From an uncultured Maribacter sp. (lineage in GTDB: Bacteria > Bacteroidota > Bacteroidia > Flavobacteriales > Flavobacteriaceae): a stretch of 64,000 nt of DNA. This document shows positions 27,593-36,000 of the stretch, piece by piece. The stretch spans positions 186,001 to 250,000 of the forward strand of contig NZ_CANMDU010000006.1 of NCBI RefSeq assembly GCF_947496775.1, read 5' to 3'. A model generated the notes under the pieces. The model made no database searches. It was not told the DNA's origin and was given only the letters and a program-made list of their open reading frames with translations. The number at the start of each line of letters is the position of its first letter. The first letter of the stretch is position 1. A program made the translations under genes and the position numbers.

Positions 27593-27704
27593 CTCTTTAG
27601 GTATAAAGACCTTCCATATTTTCGACGAAATACACTTTACCTTAGTTTTTTTACGTATTACTATAGATATCAAGATATAAGAAAACCCTAAAAAAGGGAA
27701 CTAA

Positions 27705-28352
27705 TTATATTTTTCCTCTTTTTTCCATTATAAAAAGAATAATAATAGGTATTGCCAAAAGAACAACCATTAGTGTTTCTGTAAAGATCAAATTAGGTGC
27801 AAAAATTAATGTAGTAACATAACCACCTATAGCGCCACCAAAGTGCGCAGTGTGACCAATATTCCCTACTCTATTTTTCATTCCGTAAATAGAATATAAT
27901 AAATATCCAATTCCAAAAATATAAGCAGGAATTGGTATTATAAACATAAGACCAAGCATCATATTCGGTTGTAAAAGAATAGCTCCATACAAAATGCCTG
28001 TTACAGCTCCACTTGCTCCTACAGCAGAATAATAAGGTTCATCTTTATGAAAAAAAAGAGACAATAAACTTCCCGCAATAAGACTTATGAAATATAATAA
28101 TATAAACTTAATTGGTCCAAAATAAGATATTATCACATTTGCAAAAAAATACAACGTAAGCATATTCATTAATAGATGTCCAATATCTACATGTAAAAAA
28201 CCAGAAGTAACCAATCTTTCCTTTTGCCCAGCTTTTATAGGGCCTACACCAAACTTATAACGTTGAAAAAAATGGGAATCCTCAAAACCTTTAAATGAAA
28301 CTATAATATTAGCCGCAATAACAGCTATGGTAACCAAATGAAGATTGTTCAT
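27705..28352 (-). CDS. rhomboid-family intramembrane serine protease
   Basis: 215 residues with six predicted helices. The catalytic dyad is visible: Ser114 in GASGAVTGI and His170 in HTAHFGGAIGG. HxxxN in helix 2 (HLLMNM, Asn63) completes the oxyanion region. Rhomboids cleave transmembrane helices; the substrate in Bacteroidota is mostly unknown. It is divergent from the LpxL-type gene, and the two share a compact back-to-back promoter region. Confidence 0.92.
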   Translation of the reverse strand: MNNLHLVTIAVIAANIIVSFKGFEDSHFFQRYKFGVGPIKAGQKERLVTSGFLHVDIGHLLMNMLTLYFFANVIISYFGPIKFILLYFISLIAGSLLSLFFHKDEPYYSAVGASGAVTGILYGAILLQPNMMLGLMFIIPIPAYIFGIGYLLYSIYGMKNRVGNIGHTAHFGGAIGGYVTTLIFAPNLIFTETLMVVLLAIPIIILFIMEKRGKI

Positions 28353-28375
28353 AAAGCATAATTTAATATACCTTT

Positions 28376-28393
28376 CAAATATAACTATATTTG
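28376..28393. promoter_or_regulatory. back-to-back -7 boxes of divergent rhomboid and acyltransferase promoters
   Basis: CAAATATA-AC-TATATTTG: the minus-strand box TATATTTG (28376-28383) points to the rhomboid gene, and the plus-strand box TATATTTG (28386-28393) points to the acyltransferase. Both match the consensus exactly and are 2 bases apart, forming an 18-bp inverted repeat. Confidence 0.6.
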
Positions 28394-28411
28394 CCCATTA
28401 TAATATAGAAT

Positions 28412-29299
28412 ATGCAATTCCTTGTTTTCATTTTAGCGTACCCTCTACTATGGATAATTTCCAAGCTTCCTTATAAAGTTTTTTATCTATTTTCTGATAT
28501 TGTTTATGTGATAATTTATAGGATATTCGGGTATAGAAAGAAAGTAGTGCGAGCAAACTTAACTTTAGTATTTCCTAAAAAAACCGAAATAGAAATAAAA
28601 AGTATTGAGAAAAATTTCTATAAACATATGTGCGATATGTTTTTAGAAATGGTAAAAACAATGAATCTTTCCAAGGAAGAAGTAAAAAAAAGGTACCATG
28701 TTACCAATATGGATGTTTTAACCAATATCTTAAAAGACAAAAGCATTATAGTTGTATGCGCCCATTATGCCAATTGGGAATGGAACGTCAGCATGAACAA
28801 CTATATTAAAGACAAAGGTTATGCTGTTTATCAAAAAATAAGCAATCGCTATTTTGACGCTTGGATAACAAAAACAAGAGCGCGCTGGAACACTACTCTA
28901 ATAACACAGGCTGAAACGGTAAAAACAGTAATATCTAACACCAAAAAAAATATTAAATCTGTTTATGGTATGGTAAGCGACCAATCCCCTATGGTTCATA
29001 AAGGTCAATACTGGACAGAATTCATGGATATTAAAGTTCCTATTTTTAATGGAGCTGAAGCCTTGGCTAAAAAACTTGATCTTGCAGTAATTTTTTTAAA
29101 AGTTTCTAAAACAAAAAGAGGGTATTATAGCGCCGAATTTATTCCAATAACTAAAAACGGAAAAGAAACAGAAAAAAACGAAATAACGAATCAGTTTTTA
29201 AGATTAACAGAACAACAAATAAAAGAAAAACCAGAACACTATCTTTGGACGCATCGAAGGTGGAAGCACAGAAATAGAGTTCCAAAAGAATTTCTATAA
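28412..29299 (+). CDS. LpxL/HtrB-family lipid A acyltransferase
   Basis: 295 residues. An N-terminal membrane anchor (about 1-37) is followed by the acyltransferase domain with the HxxxxE-type catalytic motif HYANWE (His118, Glu123), GMVSDQSP (about 189-196) and a C-terminal YLWTHRRWKHR signature typical of the family. It adds a secondary acyl chain to lipid A precursors on the inner face of the cytoplasmic membrane. Monocistronic, ended by a terminator shared with glmM. The acyl position (LpxL versus LpxM role) cannot be decided. Confidence 0.92.
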   Translation: MQFLVFILAYPLLWIISKLPYKVFYLFSDIVYVIIYRIFGYRKKVVRANLTLVFPKKTEIEIKSIEKNFYKHMCDMFLEMVKTMNLSKEEVKKRYHVTNMDVLTNILKDKSIIVVCAHYANWEWNVSMNNYIKDKGYAVYQKISNRYFDAWITKTRARWNTTLITQAETVKTVISNTKKNIKSVYGMVSDQSPMVHKGQYWTEFMDIKVPIFNGAEALAKKLDLAVIFLKVSKTKRGYYSAEFIPITKNGKETEKNEITNQFLRLTEQQIKEKPEHYLWTHRRWKHRNRVPKEFL

Positions 29300-29369
29300 A
29301 AACTATTCCCAACACCATTATTTACTCCGCAATACTAAATTTATGTCTAATACGTAATAGGCATATTAC

Positions 29370-29410
29370 AAAAAAAAAGAGGCTACCCAATGTAAGATAA
29401 CCTCTTTTTT
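29370..29410. terminator. bidirectional intrinsic terminator
   Basis: AAAAAAGAGG and CCTCTTTTTT form a 10-bp stem over a 20-base loop that can pair further; A/T runs on both sides allow function in both directions between two convergent genes. Confidence 0.75.
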
Positions 29411-29430
29411 ATAATAAGATTAATTTAGAT

Positions 29431-30819
29431 TTATAGACCAGCAACTTCCTTAATTTCACCGATAATTTTATCTGCTAAATTGTCTGCTTCTGCCTGGCTT
29501 TTAGCTTCTGTATATATTCTAATAATTGGTTCTGTATTAGACTTACGAAGGTGCACCCAGTTTTCAGAAAAATCTATCTTAACCCCATCTATTGTAGAAA
29601 TTTCTTCTCCATCATATTTTTTAGCCATAGCAACTAAGATACCATCCACATCTAAATCTGGCGTTAGTTGTATTTTCTTTTTGCTCATAAAATAACTAGG
29701 ATAACTAGCTCTCAATTCAGCAACTGTTCCTCCTTTTTCAGCCATAAGCATTAAAAACAAAGCAGTTCCAACTAGAGAATCTCTACCATAATGACTTTCT
29801 GGATAAATAATACCTCCATTACCTTCGCCACCAATAATTGCATTGTTAGCTTTCATTTTGGTAACCACATTTACTTCTCCAACGGCAGCAGCTTCATAAG
29901 TTCCCCCATGTTTCTGAGTAATATCTCTTAACGCTCTAGAAGATGATAAATTAGATACCGTATTTCCTTTTGTTTTTCCAAGAACATAATCCGCACATGC
30001 TACCAAAGTATATTCTTCTCCAAACATCTCACCATCGTTACTAATAAAAGCTAAACGATCTACATCTGGATCTACAACAATTCCGAAATCTGCTTTTTCT
30101 TTTACAACTAAATCACATATATCTCCTAAATGCTCCTTTAGCGGTTCTGGATTATGTGGAAAATGACCTGTTGGATCACAATACAATTTAACTACTTCTA
30201 CTCCTAAAGCATTTAATAATTTGGGGATAGCTATACCTCCAGTAGAATTTACACCATCTACTACTACTTTAAATTTTGCCTTTTTAATAGTATCTGCATC
30301 CACCAAAGGTAAATCCAAGACTTCATCAATATGTATATCTATATACGCATCATTTTTAACTATAGTACCTAAATCATCTACTTCAGAAAAACTAAATTCT
30401 TCTTTTTCTGCAAGTTCTAAAATAACTGCTCCTTGGGCGGCATCTAAAAACTCTCCTTTTTCGTTTAAAAGCTTTAGAGCATTCCATTGCTTGGGATTAT
30501 GACTAGCAGTTAAAATAATCCCTCCATCTGCTTTCTCTATTGGAACAGCAATTTCAACTGTTGGCGTAGTAGATAGATCCAAATCTATTACATCTATGCC
30601 TAATCCGGTTAATGTAGAAACTACAAGATTCTGAATCATTTCTCCAGATAATCTTGCATCTCTACCAATAACTACCTTTAATTTTTCTTTTTTAGAATAT
30701 CCTTTTAACCAAGTACCGTAAGCGGCTGCAAATTTTACAGCATCAATAGGTGTTAAATTATCTCCTGGTTGTCCGCCTATAGTTCCTCGGATTCCTGATA
30801 TTGATTTAATTAGTGTCAT
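29431..30819 (-). CDS. glmM: phosphoglucosamine mutase (phosphohexomutase family)
   Basis: 462 residues. Active-site phosphoserine loop TASHNPKQWN (Ser106), metal-binding loop DPDVDRLAF (about 248-256), sugar-binding loop GEGNGG (about 333-338) and phosphate-binding RKSNTEPIIRIY near the C-terminus. It interconverts glucosamine-6-phosphate and glucosamine-1-phosphate for UDP-GlcNAc synthesis. The family also contains phosphomannomutases; the substitution pattern and length fit the Bacteroidota GlmM group best. Single gene with its own promoter box. Confidence 0.88.
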   Translation of the reverse strand: MTLIKSISGIRGTIGGQPGDNLTPIDAVKFAAAYGTWLKGYSKKEKLKVVIGRDARLSGEMIQNLVVSTLTGLGIDVIDLDLSTTPTVEIAVPIEKADGGIILTASHNPKQWNALKLLNEKGEFLDAAQGAVILELAEKEEFSFSEVDDLGTIVKNDAYIDIHIDEVLDLPLVDADTIKKAKFKVVVDGVNSTGGIAIPKLLNALGVEVVKLYCDPTGHFPHNPEPLKEHLGDICDLVVKEKADFGIVVDPDVDRLAFISNDGEMFGEEYTLVACADYVLGKTKGNTVSNLSSSRALRDITQKHGGTYEAAAVGEVNVVTKMKANNAIIGGEGNGGIIYPESHYGRDSLVGTALFLMLMAEKGGTVAELRASYPSYFMSKKKIQLTPDLDVDGILVAMAKKYDGEEISTIDGVKIDFSENWVHLRKSNTEPIIRIYTEAKSQAEADNLADKIIGEIKEVAGL

Positions 30820-30839
30820 ATGCTTTATAAAAGTTTTTG

Positions 30840-30847
30840 CAAATATA
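30840..30847 (-). promoter_or_regulatory. candidate -7 box for glmM
   Basis: On the minus strand TATATTTG matches TAnnTTTG, 20 bases upstream of the ATG. No clear TTG at -33. Confidence 0.5.
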
Positions 30848-30914
30848 CAGGACTATTCCTTATCTTAACTTTTACAATTCGTAAATTCGACCTTAAGAAA
30901 ACTTCCATCGTCCT

Positions 30915-31499
30915 ATGAACTTTTTAGCTCACATTTATTTGTCTTTTGGTGATAAAGAAATTACTATTGGAAATTTTATTGCAGACAGTATTAGAGGAAA
31001 TAAATTCAACCATCTACCGGAAAGAGTACAACAAGGCATTCAATTACATCGGTCTATAGATACATTTACAGATAGCCATGCCATCCCTAAAATTAGTAGT
31101 AAACGGCTTCATAAAAACTATAGTCACTACAGCAGAGTTATTGTAGACATTTTTTACGACCATTTTTTAGCAAAAAATTGGAAGAAATACTCCAATATAC
31201 CTCTCGATATTTTTGTAGATAATTTTTATGATTTATTAGAGGACAATTACGAAATACTACCTGATGGTGTTAAACGAATGATGCCTTATATGATTAGTGA
31301 CAATTGGATATACAACTACTCTAAAATGGAAGGTATTGACCGTGTTTTAAATGGAATGAATAGGCGGACAAAAAATAAATCTAAAATGAATTTTGCAATT
31401 TTAGATCTAGAAGAACATTACGGCAAATTTGAAGAGGAGTTTACATTGTTTTTTGAAGAACTTATTACTTTTTCTAAACAAAAATTTATTTCTTTATAA
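30915..31499 (+). CDS. acpH: acyl carrier protein phosphodiesterase
   Basis: 194 residues. N-terminal MNFLAHIYLSFGD, then IGNFIADSIRGN, LHRSIDTFTDSH and DIFYDHFLAKNW carry the conserved His and Asp residues of the AcpH/HD-like fold. It removes 4'-phosphopantetheine from holo-ACP. No signal peptide. It is divergent from glmM and 47 bases upstream of the gamma-glutamyltransferase gene. Confidence 0.92.
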   Translation: MNFLAHIYLSFGDKEITIGNFIADSIRGNKFNHLPERVQQGIQLHRSIDTFTDSHAIPKISSKRLHKNYSHYSRVIVDIFYDHFLAKNWKKYSNIPLDIFVDNFYDLLEDNYEILPDGVKRMMPYMISDNWIYNYSKMEGIDRVLNGMNRRTKNKSKMNFAILDLEEHYGKFEEEFTLFFEELITFSKQKFISL

Positions 31500-31546
31500 G
31501 GACTTATTTAAAAAACTGATTATCTAAAACTTAACTCTATTTAATT

Positions 31547-33232
31547 TTGAAAAAAATATATCTACTATTATCAATTATACTTTTAAATATAAATTGTAAA
31601 AAAAAATCTCCCACCCCAACTGGTTTAGTTTCTAAAAACGCCATGGTTGTTTCTGCCAGAGAAGAAGCTTCCAAAATTGGATTAGACATACTTAAAAAAG
31701 GAGGCAATGCTTTTGATGCTATGGTAGCTACAGAAATGGCCTTAAATATTGCATACCCCTTTGCTGGTAGCATAGGAGGTGGTGGCTTTATGGTGTATAG
31801 AAAAAGTAATGGCGATGTTGGCAGTATTGACTATAGAGAAAAAGCCCCTTTATCCGCGCAAAGAGATATGTATCTAGACTCTTTGGGTAATGTAATTCCG
31901 GGGAAAAGCACACTAGGAGCAACAGCAGTTGGGGTGCCCGGTGGCATAGCAGGATTAATACAAGTACACAAAAAATTTGGAAAACTCCCTCTAAATGAGA
32001 TTTTGAATCCCGTAATTGCGCTAGCCGAAAACGGGGTAATTGTTACAGAAAAACAAGCAAAACGTCTAGATAATTATAGAGATAAAATTATTGAAGTAAA
32101 TGGCGACAGCACTTTATTTGCTCAAAAATTCGTTGCTGGTGATACTATAAAATACAAAGCCTTGGCAAAAACTATACGAATAATTGCAGAACAAGGTCAT
32201 GATGGATTTTACAAAGGCGAAGTGGCCAAAAAATTAGCCACATTTATTCAAGAAAATGGTGGATACGTAACCGAAAAAGATTTAGCGAAATATCAAGCAA
32301 AATGGCGCCAACCGGTTATCTTTAAATATAAAGACTTAAAGGTAATTTCAATGAGTCCACCTAGTAGCGGTGGTGTTACTTTGAATCAGATTTTTAGTAT
32401 GATCGAGCCTTACAATATTTCTGAATACGGACACAACTCTACAAAAGCCATACAATTGTTTACAGAGGCATGCAGAAGAGCCTATGCGGATAGAAATTAT
32501 TTTCTAGGAGATCCTGACTTTGTTGATATCCCCTTAGATGTTCTATTAAGTAAATCTTATTTAAAAGAGCGAATGGAAAATTTTTCTCTTGACAATGCCA
32601 CAAAATCATCTGATGTAGAAAGAGGAAATATACAAGTTGTTGAAAGTATGGAAACCACCCATTACTCTATAATAGACCAAGAAGGAAATGCTGTTTCGGT
32701 GACAGAAACACTAAATGGAGCATACGGTTCTAAACTTTTTTGCGATGAACTTGGTTTTTTTCTGAATAATGAAATGGACGACTTTAGCGCTAAAGCTGGT
32801 ACACCCAATATGTTTGGGCTAATTGGTGCTGAGGCAAATAGTATTGTTGCTGAAAAACGTATGTTAAGTAGCATGACACCTACTTTAGTTGAAAAAGACG
32901 GAAAACTATGGATGGTAGTTGGTAGTCCTGGGGGCTCTACTATTATTACTGCAGTTGCACAAACCATTTTAAACACCTACGAGTTTAATCTCAGTATGCA
33001 AGAGGCTGTGGATGCACCGCGCTTTCATCATCAATGGTTGCCAGATGTTATTGTTTTTGAACCCAATGGGTTTTCAAAAACTTTAAAAACTGAATTAAAG
33101 AGTAAAAATTATATAATAAATGAAAAACGCACTCCAATTATTGGTAAAGTGGATGCAATCCTTGTCTTACCAGATGGCAGATTAGAAGGAGGTGCCGATA
33201 AAAGAGGAGATGATACCGCTGTTGGATTTTAA
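31547..33232 (+). CDS. ggt: gamma-glutamyltransferase, lipoprotein form
   Basis: 561 residues from a TTG start; the choice is forced because the lipoprotein signal (MKKIYLLLSIILLNINC, Cys17) begins there. The large-subunit part shows GGNAFDAMVA and GGGGFMVYR; autocleavage is expected before Thr370 in ETTHYS, which becomes the N-terminal nucleophile of the small subunit. Further conserved parts are GAYGSKL, LNNEMDDF, SSMTPT and GSPGGSTIITA. It hydrolyses or transfers the gamma-glutamyl group of glutathione in the periplasm. Lipid anchoring is common for this enzyme in Bacteroidota. Confidence 0.93.
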   Translation: MKKIYLLLSIILLNINCKKKSPTPTGLVSKNAMVVSAREEASKIGLDILKKGGNAFDAMVATEMALNIAYPFAGSIGGGGFMVYRKSNGDVGSIDYREKAPLSAQRDMYLDSLGNVIPGKSTLGATAVGVPGGIAGLIQVHKKFGKLPLNEILNPVIALAENGVIVTEKQAKRLDNYRDKIIEVNGDSTLFAQKFVAGDTIKYKALAKTIRIIAEQGHDGFYKGEVAKKLATFIQENGGYVTEKDLAKYQAKWRQPVIFKYKDLKVISMSPPSSGGVTLNQIFSMIEPYNISEYGHNSTKAIQLFTEACRRAYADRNYFLGDPDFVDIPLDVLLSKSYLKERMENFSLDNATKSSDVERGNIQVVESMETTHYSIIDQEGNAVSVTETLNGAYGSKLFCDELGFFLNNEMDDFSAKAGTPNMFGLIGAEANSIVAEKRMLSSMTPTLVEKDGKLWMVVGSPGGSTIITAVAQTILNTYEFNLSMQEAVDAPRFHHQWLPDVIVFEPNGFSKTLKTELKSKNYIINEKRTPIIGKVDAILVLPDGRLEGGADKRGDDTAVGF

Positions 33233-33280
33233 TCGCAGTACTATCCCTCTTTTGAGTTTTATATCCTAGTTGCTTAGGTT

Positions 33281-33296
33281 AAAAAAAAAAAAAAAA
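33281..33296. repeat. A16 homopolymer
   Basis: Sixteen consecutive A in the gap after the gamma-glutamyltransferase gene. It lies in non-coding DNA, next to the palindromic element, and is a likely site of slippage or sequencing error. Confidence 0.8.
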
Positions 33297-33344
33297 TGGA
33301 ATATCCAAATGTAATACCACCGACCCTTGGGTTAATGTTATTTA

Positions 33345-33431
33345 CTCGATAATCGAGATTTAAATGCTCTGACGCTTGCGTTGAAATTAATGCTAATTTT
33401 CCTTCTAATGCCTCGTGGGCTTGCCCTGAGG
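33345..33431. repeat. cluster of short palindromes, possible REP/MITE-like element
   Basis: Three small hairpins follow each other: CTCGAT-A-ATCGAG (33345-33357), ACGC-TT-GCGT (about 33372-33381) and an interrupted CCTC...GGGC-TT-GCCC...GAGG (33411-33431). Base composition is richer in G+C than the flanks. The layout resembles intergenic REP-like repeats of Flavobacteriia mobilised by RAYT transposases, but there is only one copy here, so this is a guess. Confidence 0.4.
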
Positions 33432-33449
33432 TTGTTTACTAAAAAAAAA

Positions 33450-34160
33450 ATGCAGTTACTTAAAAAACTTGGGAAGTTTATTTGCTATGCTTTTTCTATT
33501 ATCGTTTTAGGAAGTGGGATTGCTTACATCATCTACAACAAACCTATTCCTAAAGGGGAAAAAGGTACAAAAGCAGATGCTTTGGCCAGAAAAATGTTGC
33601 ATACCATCCATCAAAAAGATTTTGCTAAAACCCGTTATCTAGAATGGTCATTTAATAGCGGCTCTCATCAATATAAATGGAATATAGCAAAAGAAATTGT
33701 AACTGTACAGTGGAAAAGCAACCTTGTTACATTACACCTATCTAACCCAGACAAGAATAAGGTTATTGTTAAGAACAAAAGCATAAATATCTCCGAGAAA
33801 AATATACTAGTAAAAAAGGCTATTGCACATTTTAATAATGATTCGTTTTGGCTTATTGCTCCATTTAAAGTATTCGACAAAGGAACAGAAAGAAGCATCG
33901 TAATATTAGAAAATGGAGAGGAAGCTCTTTTAGTCACCCATACCCTTGGAGGCTCAACACCTGGAGACTCGTATCTATGGAAATTAGAACCAAATGGCTT
34001 ACCAAAATCTTTCCAAATGTGGGTAAAAATAATCCCTATTGGAGGGATAGAAGCAACTTGGGATGATTGGAAAAAAATGCAAAATGGAGTATTATTACCA
34101 ACGAAACATAAAATTGGACCAATAACCCTAAGCATGGGAAATGTAAAGGCACTTCCATAA
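33450..34160 (+). CDS. membrane-anchored protein of unknown function
   Basis: 236 residues. I chose the ATG at 33450 (MQLLKKLGKF) because it precedes a single hydrophobic anchor (about 10-30); a longer frame from 33381 would run through the palindromic element. The periplasmic part is beta-rich, with HTLGGSTPGDSYLWKLEPNG, MWVKIIPIGGIEATWDDW and PTKHKIG near the end. It resembles a conserved flavobacterial protein possibly with a LolA/outer-membrane-lipoprotein-carrier-like fold, but I cannot name a family. No operon partner. Confidence 0.7.
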   Translation: MQLLKKLGKFICYAFSIIVLGSGIAYIIYNKPIPKGEKGTKADALARKMLHTIHQKDFAKTRYLEWSFNSGSHQYKWNIAKEIVTVQWKSNLVTLHLSNPDKNKVIVKNKSINISEKNILVKKAIAHFNNDSFWLIAPFKVFDKGTERSIVILENGEEALLVTHTLGGSTPGDSYLWKLEPNGLPKSFQMWVKIIPIGGIEATWDDWKKMQNGVLLPTKHKIGPITLSMGNVKALP

Positions 34161-34270
34161 TTTCCCTGGTCGCAAAAAGAATGATTGAAGACGTTGTTGT
34201 ACAGAAGAAATTTAGAAGTAAAGGAAATGATTTAACTAGAGAACTACCTATTAGAAAAAGCCACAAATAG
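34148..34270 (+). pseudogene. remnant of a GNAT-family N-acetyltransferase
   Basis: A short open frame ending at TAG 34268-34270 encodes MIEDVVVQKKFRSKG (from ATG 34181) followed by NDLTREL and RKSHK. The core matches GNAT motif A (usual form IEDVVVxxxxRGKGIG, then a helix LxxEL). The glycine loop after RSKG is damaged and the usual 80 or so preceding residues are missing. No start region or intact gene is present, so this looks like a decayed fragment lying directly after the anchored protein gene. Confidence 0.6.
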
Positions 34271-34356
34271 TAAACTTACGGAAATGCTGTAAAAACTATA
34301 AATCAATAATTTACAACTCCTTTCCATTTTTAGTTGTTATGCATTTACTGTAACTT

Positions 34357-34383
34357 GTATGTAGCTATATTACAGCTACATAC
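34357..34383. repeat. 10-bp inverted repeat upstream of the exported aminotransferase gene
   Basis: GTATGTAGCT (34357-34366) and AGCTACATAC (34374-34383) are perfect inverted copies separated by 7 bases. There is no following T run, so it is not a terminator. It lies 43 bases before the ATG at 34426 and could be an operator or leader hairpin. Confidence 0.6.
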
Positions 34384-34425
34384 GAATAATCTTCATGATT
34401 TAATGAACAATCTAAAAACAAGCTT

Positions 34426-35520
34426 ATGAACAATCGAAGAAATTGGATCAAAGAAACAGGATTGGGAATATTAGGGATGTCTCTAGGAATAAACATCAAT
34501 GCCCAAACAATTACAAAAGAACAACCAAGTAATTCGGACTCAATGACTCTATTGGGTCTAAATGAAAATCCATATGGCCCATCGCCAAAAGCTCTAATAG
34601 CAATGCAAGAAAGTATTAGTAATGCTAATAGATATGCATTTAAAACAACTACCGCTCTAATAAATGCTATTGCTAAAAAAAATGAAGTTACCCCTGAGAA
34701 TGTTTTACTTGCTCCTGGCTCTACTGAATTATTAGATTTAACTTTTCAATTAACCTCCCAAAATAAAGGCAGTTATATAATAGCAAACAATACTTTTGAT
34801 TATTGGACGTCCACAAAAACAGATAGTGAATTTAAAAGAATTCCTATCCCTCTTACAAAAGACAAAAAACACGATCTAAAAGCAATGTTTAATGCCATTC
34901 AAACAGATACTAAACTAATTTACATTTGCAATCCAAATAACCCGACTGGGACTATTTGTAATAGAAAAGAGCTACTCTCTTTCATTGAAAAGGTAAGCGA
35001 AAAAGTAATGATTTTAATTGATGAAGCGTATATTGATTATACAGAAGAAGAATCATTGGGCAATCTTGGTATTACAAATAAAAACGTAATTATAACTAAA
35101 ACTTTTTCTAAATTACATGGATTGGCCGGAGCTCGAATTGGTTATGCAATTGGCCATACATCAACTATCAAAAAATTAAAAGAACTAAAATCTTGGCCTA
35201 ACGGAAACCTTAGTTTAATTTCAATGGCAGGTGCCCTAGTATCTTTACAAGACCATGCTTTTACAGAAAAAGTAAAAAAATTGAACATAGAAGCGAAAGA
35301 ATACACAATAAAAGAGTTTCAAAAACTAAAGATTACTACTATTCCTTCTTATACCAATTTCCTATATTTTTCTTTGGAAAATTACCCGAAAGACTATTTG
35401 CAACAATTAGCATTAAACCGTATAAAAGGCAGCAGAATTTATGAAGAAAATGGAAAATGGTCACGAATAACTATTGGTAACATAGAAGAAATGAAAATAT
35501 TAATAAGTGCATTACAATAG
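34426..35520 (+). CDS. HisC-like PLP-dependent aminotransferase with Tat signal
   Basis: 364 residues, fold type I. The N-terminus carries a twin-arginine motif (NRRNWIK, residues 3-9) and a weak hydrophobic stretch ending in NINAQ, so it is probably exported folded with its cofactor. Family motifs: LGLNENPYGPSPKA (about 44-57), CNPNNPTGT (about 168-176), IDEAYIDY, and the PLP lysine in TKTFSKLHGLAGARIGY (about 225-241). HisC makes histidinol phosphate in the cytosol; this protein is not in a his operon and its location argues for another substrate, perhaps a periplasmic amino compound. Confidence 0.85.
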   Translation: MNNRRNWIKETGLGILGMSLGININAQTITKEQPSNSDSMTLLGLNENPYGPSPKALIAMQESISNANRYAFKTTTALINAIAKKNEVTPENVLLAPGSTELLDLTFQLTSQNKGSYIIANNTFDYWTSTKTDSEFKRIPIPLTKDKKHDLKAMFNAIQTDTKLIYICNPNNPTGTICNRKELLSFIEKVSEKVMILIDEAYIDYTEEESLGNLGITNKNVIITKTFSKLHGLAGARIGYAIGHTSTIKKLKELKSWPNGNLSLISMAGALVSLQDHAFTEKVKKLNIEAKEYTIKEFQKLKITTIPSYTNFLYFSLENYPKDYLQQLALNRIKGSRIYEENGKWSRITIGNIEEMKILISALQ

Positions 35521-35684
35521 GTTTCATTAAATAAGAAGTAAACCAGCTCATAAAGAACAAGAAAAATTAATTTGAAGCTTATTTTTATTTGCCTCCAAGC
35601 TGGCAATATTTAAAAGTTAATTATTAAGTAAAACACAAAATTTAACTCCTTTGTTAATCATACTTTTCTAATAGAAATTCTATA

Positions 35685-35692
35685 TACTTTTG
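35685..35692 (+). promoter_or_regulatory. candidate -7 box for ppnP
   Basis: TACTTTTG matches TAnnTTTG, 23 bases before the ATG at 35716. No TTG at the right -33 distance. Confidence 0.4.
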
Positions 35693-35715
35693 TCTTTCAC
35701 GTAAAAATTAATAAA

Positions 35716-35997
35716 ATGTTTAAAACCAATTCTTATTTTGATGACAAAGTACTTTCTATTGCATTTGATTCTGATGAAGGGAAAGCTACAGTGGGTGTTA
35801 TGGCGCCTGGAGAATACACTTTTGGCACCAATTCTAAAGAATACATGACCGTAATCTCAGGTATAATGGAGGTACAATTACCGGGAAGTACAGAATGGAA
35901 AACTTACAAGCCCTATGAAATGTTTGAAGTAGAAGCCAATGAATCTTTTCATGTAAAAGTAAGCGTAGACACTTCTTACAAATGCATTTATAAGTAA
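35716..35997 (+). CDS. ppnP: pyrimidine/purine nucleoside phosphorylase (DUF1255 cupin)
   Basis: 93 residues, the full family length. Conserved FKTNSYFDDKVLSI, KATVGVMAPGEYTFGTNSKE and EMFEVEANESFHVKV patterns fit PpnP. The small cupin phosphorolyses nucleosides such as uridine, adenosine and guanosine to base and ribose-1-phosphate. Cytosolic, monocistronic; its stop lies 3 bases from the convergent regulator gene. Confidence 0.92.
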   Translation: MFKTNSYFDDKVLSIAFDSDEGKATVGVMAPGEYTFGTNSKEYMTVISGIMEVQLPGSTEWKTYKPYEMFEVEANESFHVKVSVDTSYKCIYK

Positions 35998-36000
35998 ATT

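Noticed and set aside
27660-27704. CCCT-T6-AGGG hairpin after the rhomboid gene as a terminator
   Set aside because: Only a 4-bp stem with a short T run; too weak to call.
30221-30502. 93-codon plus-strand frame opposite glmM
   Set aside because: Fully inside glmM in antisense; Ser/Thr/Phe-rich composition is typical of an antisense shadow.
33668-34135. 155-codon minus-strand frame opposite the anchored protein
   Set aside because: The plus-strand protein has an anchor and conserved motifs; the antisense product has no recognisable features.
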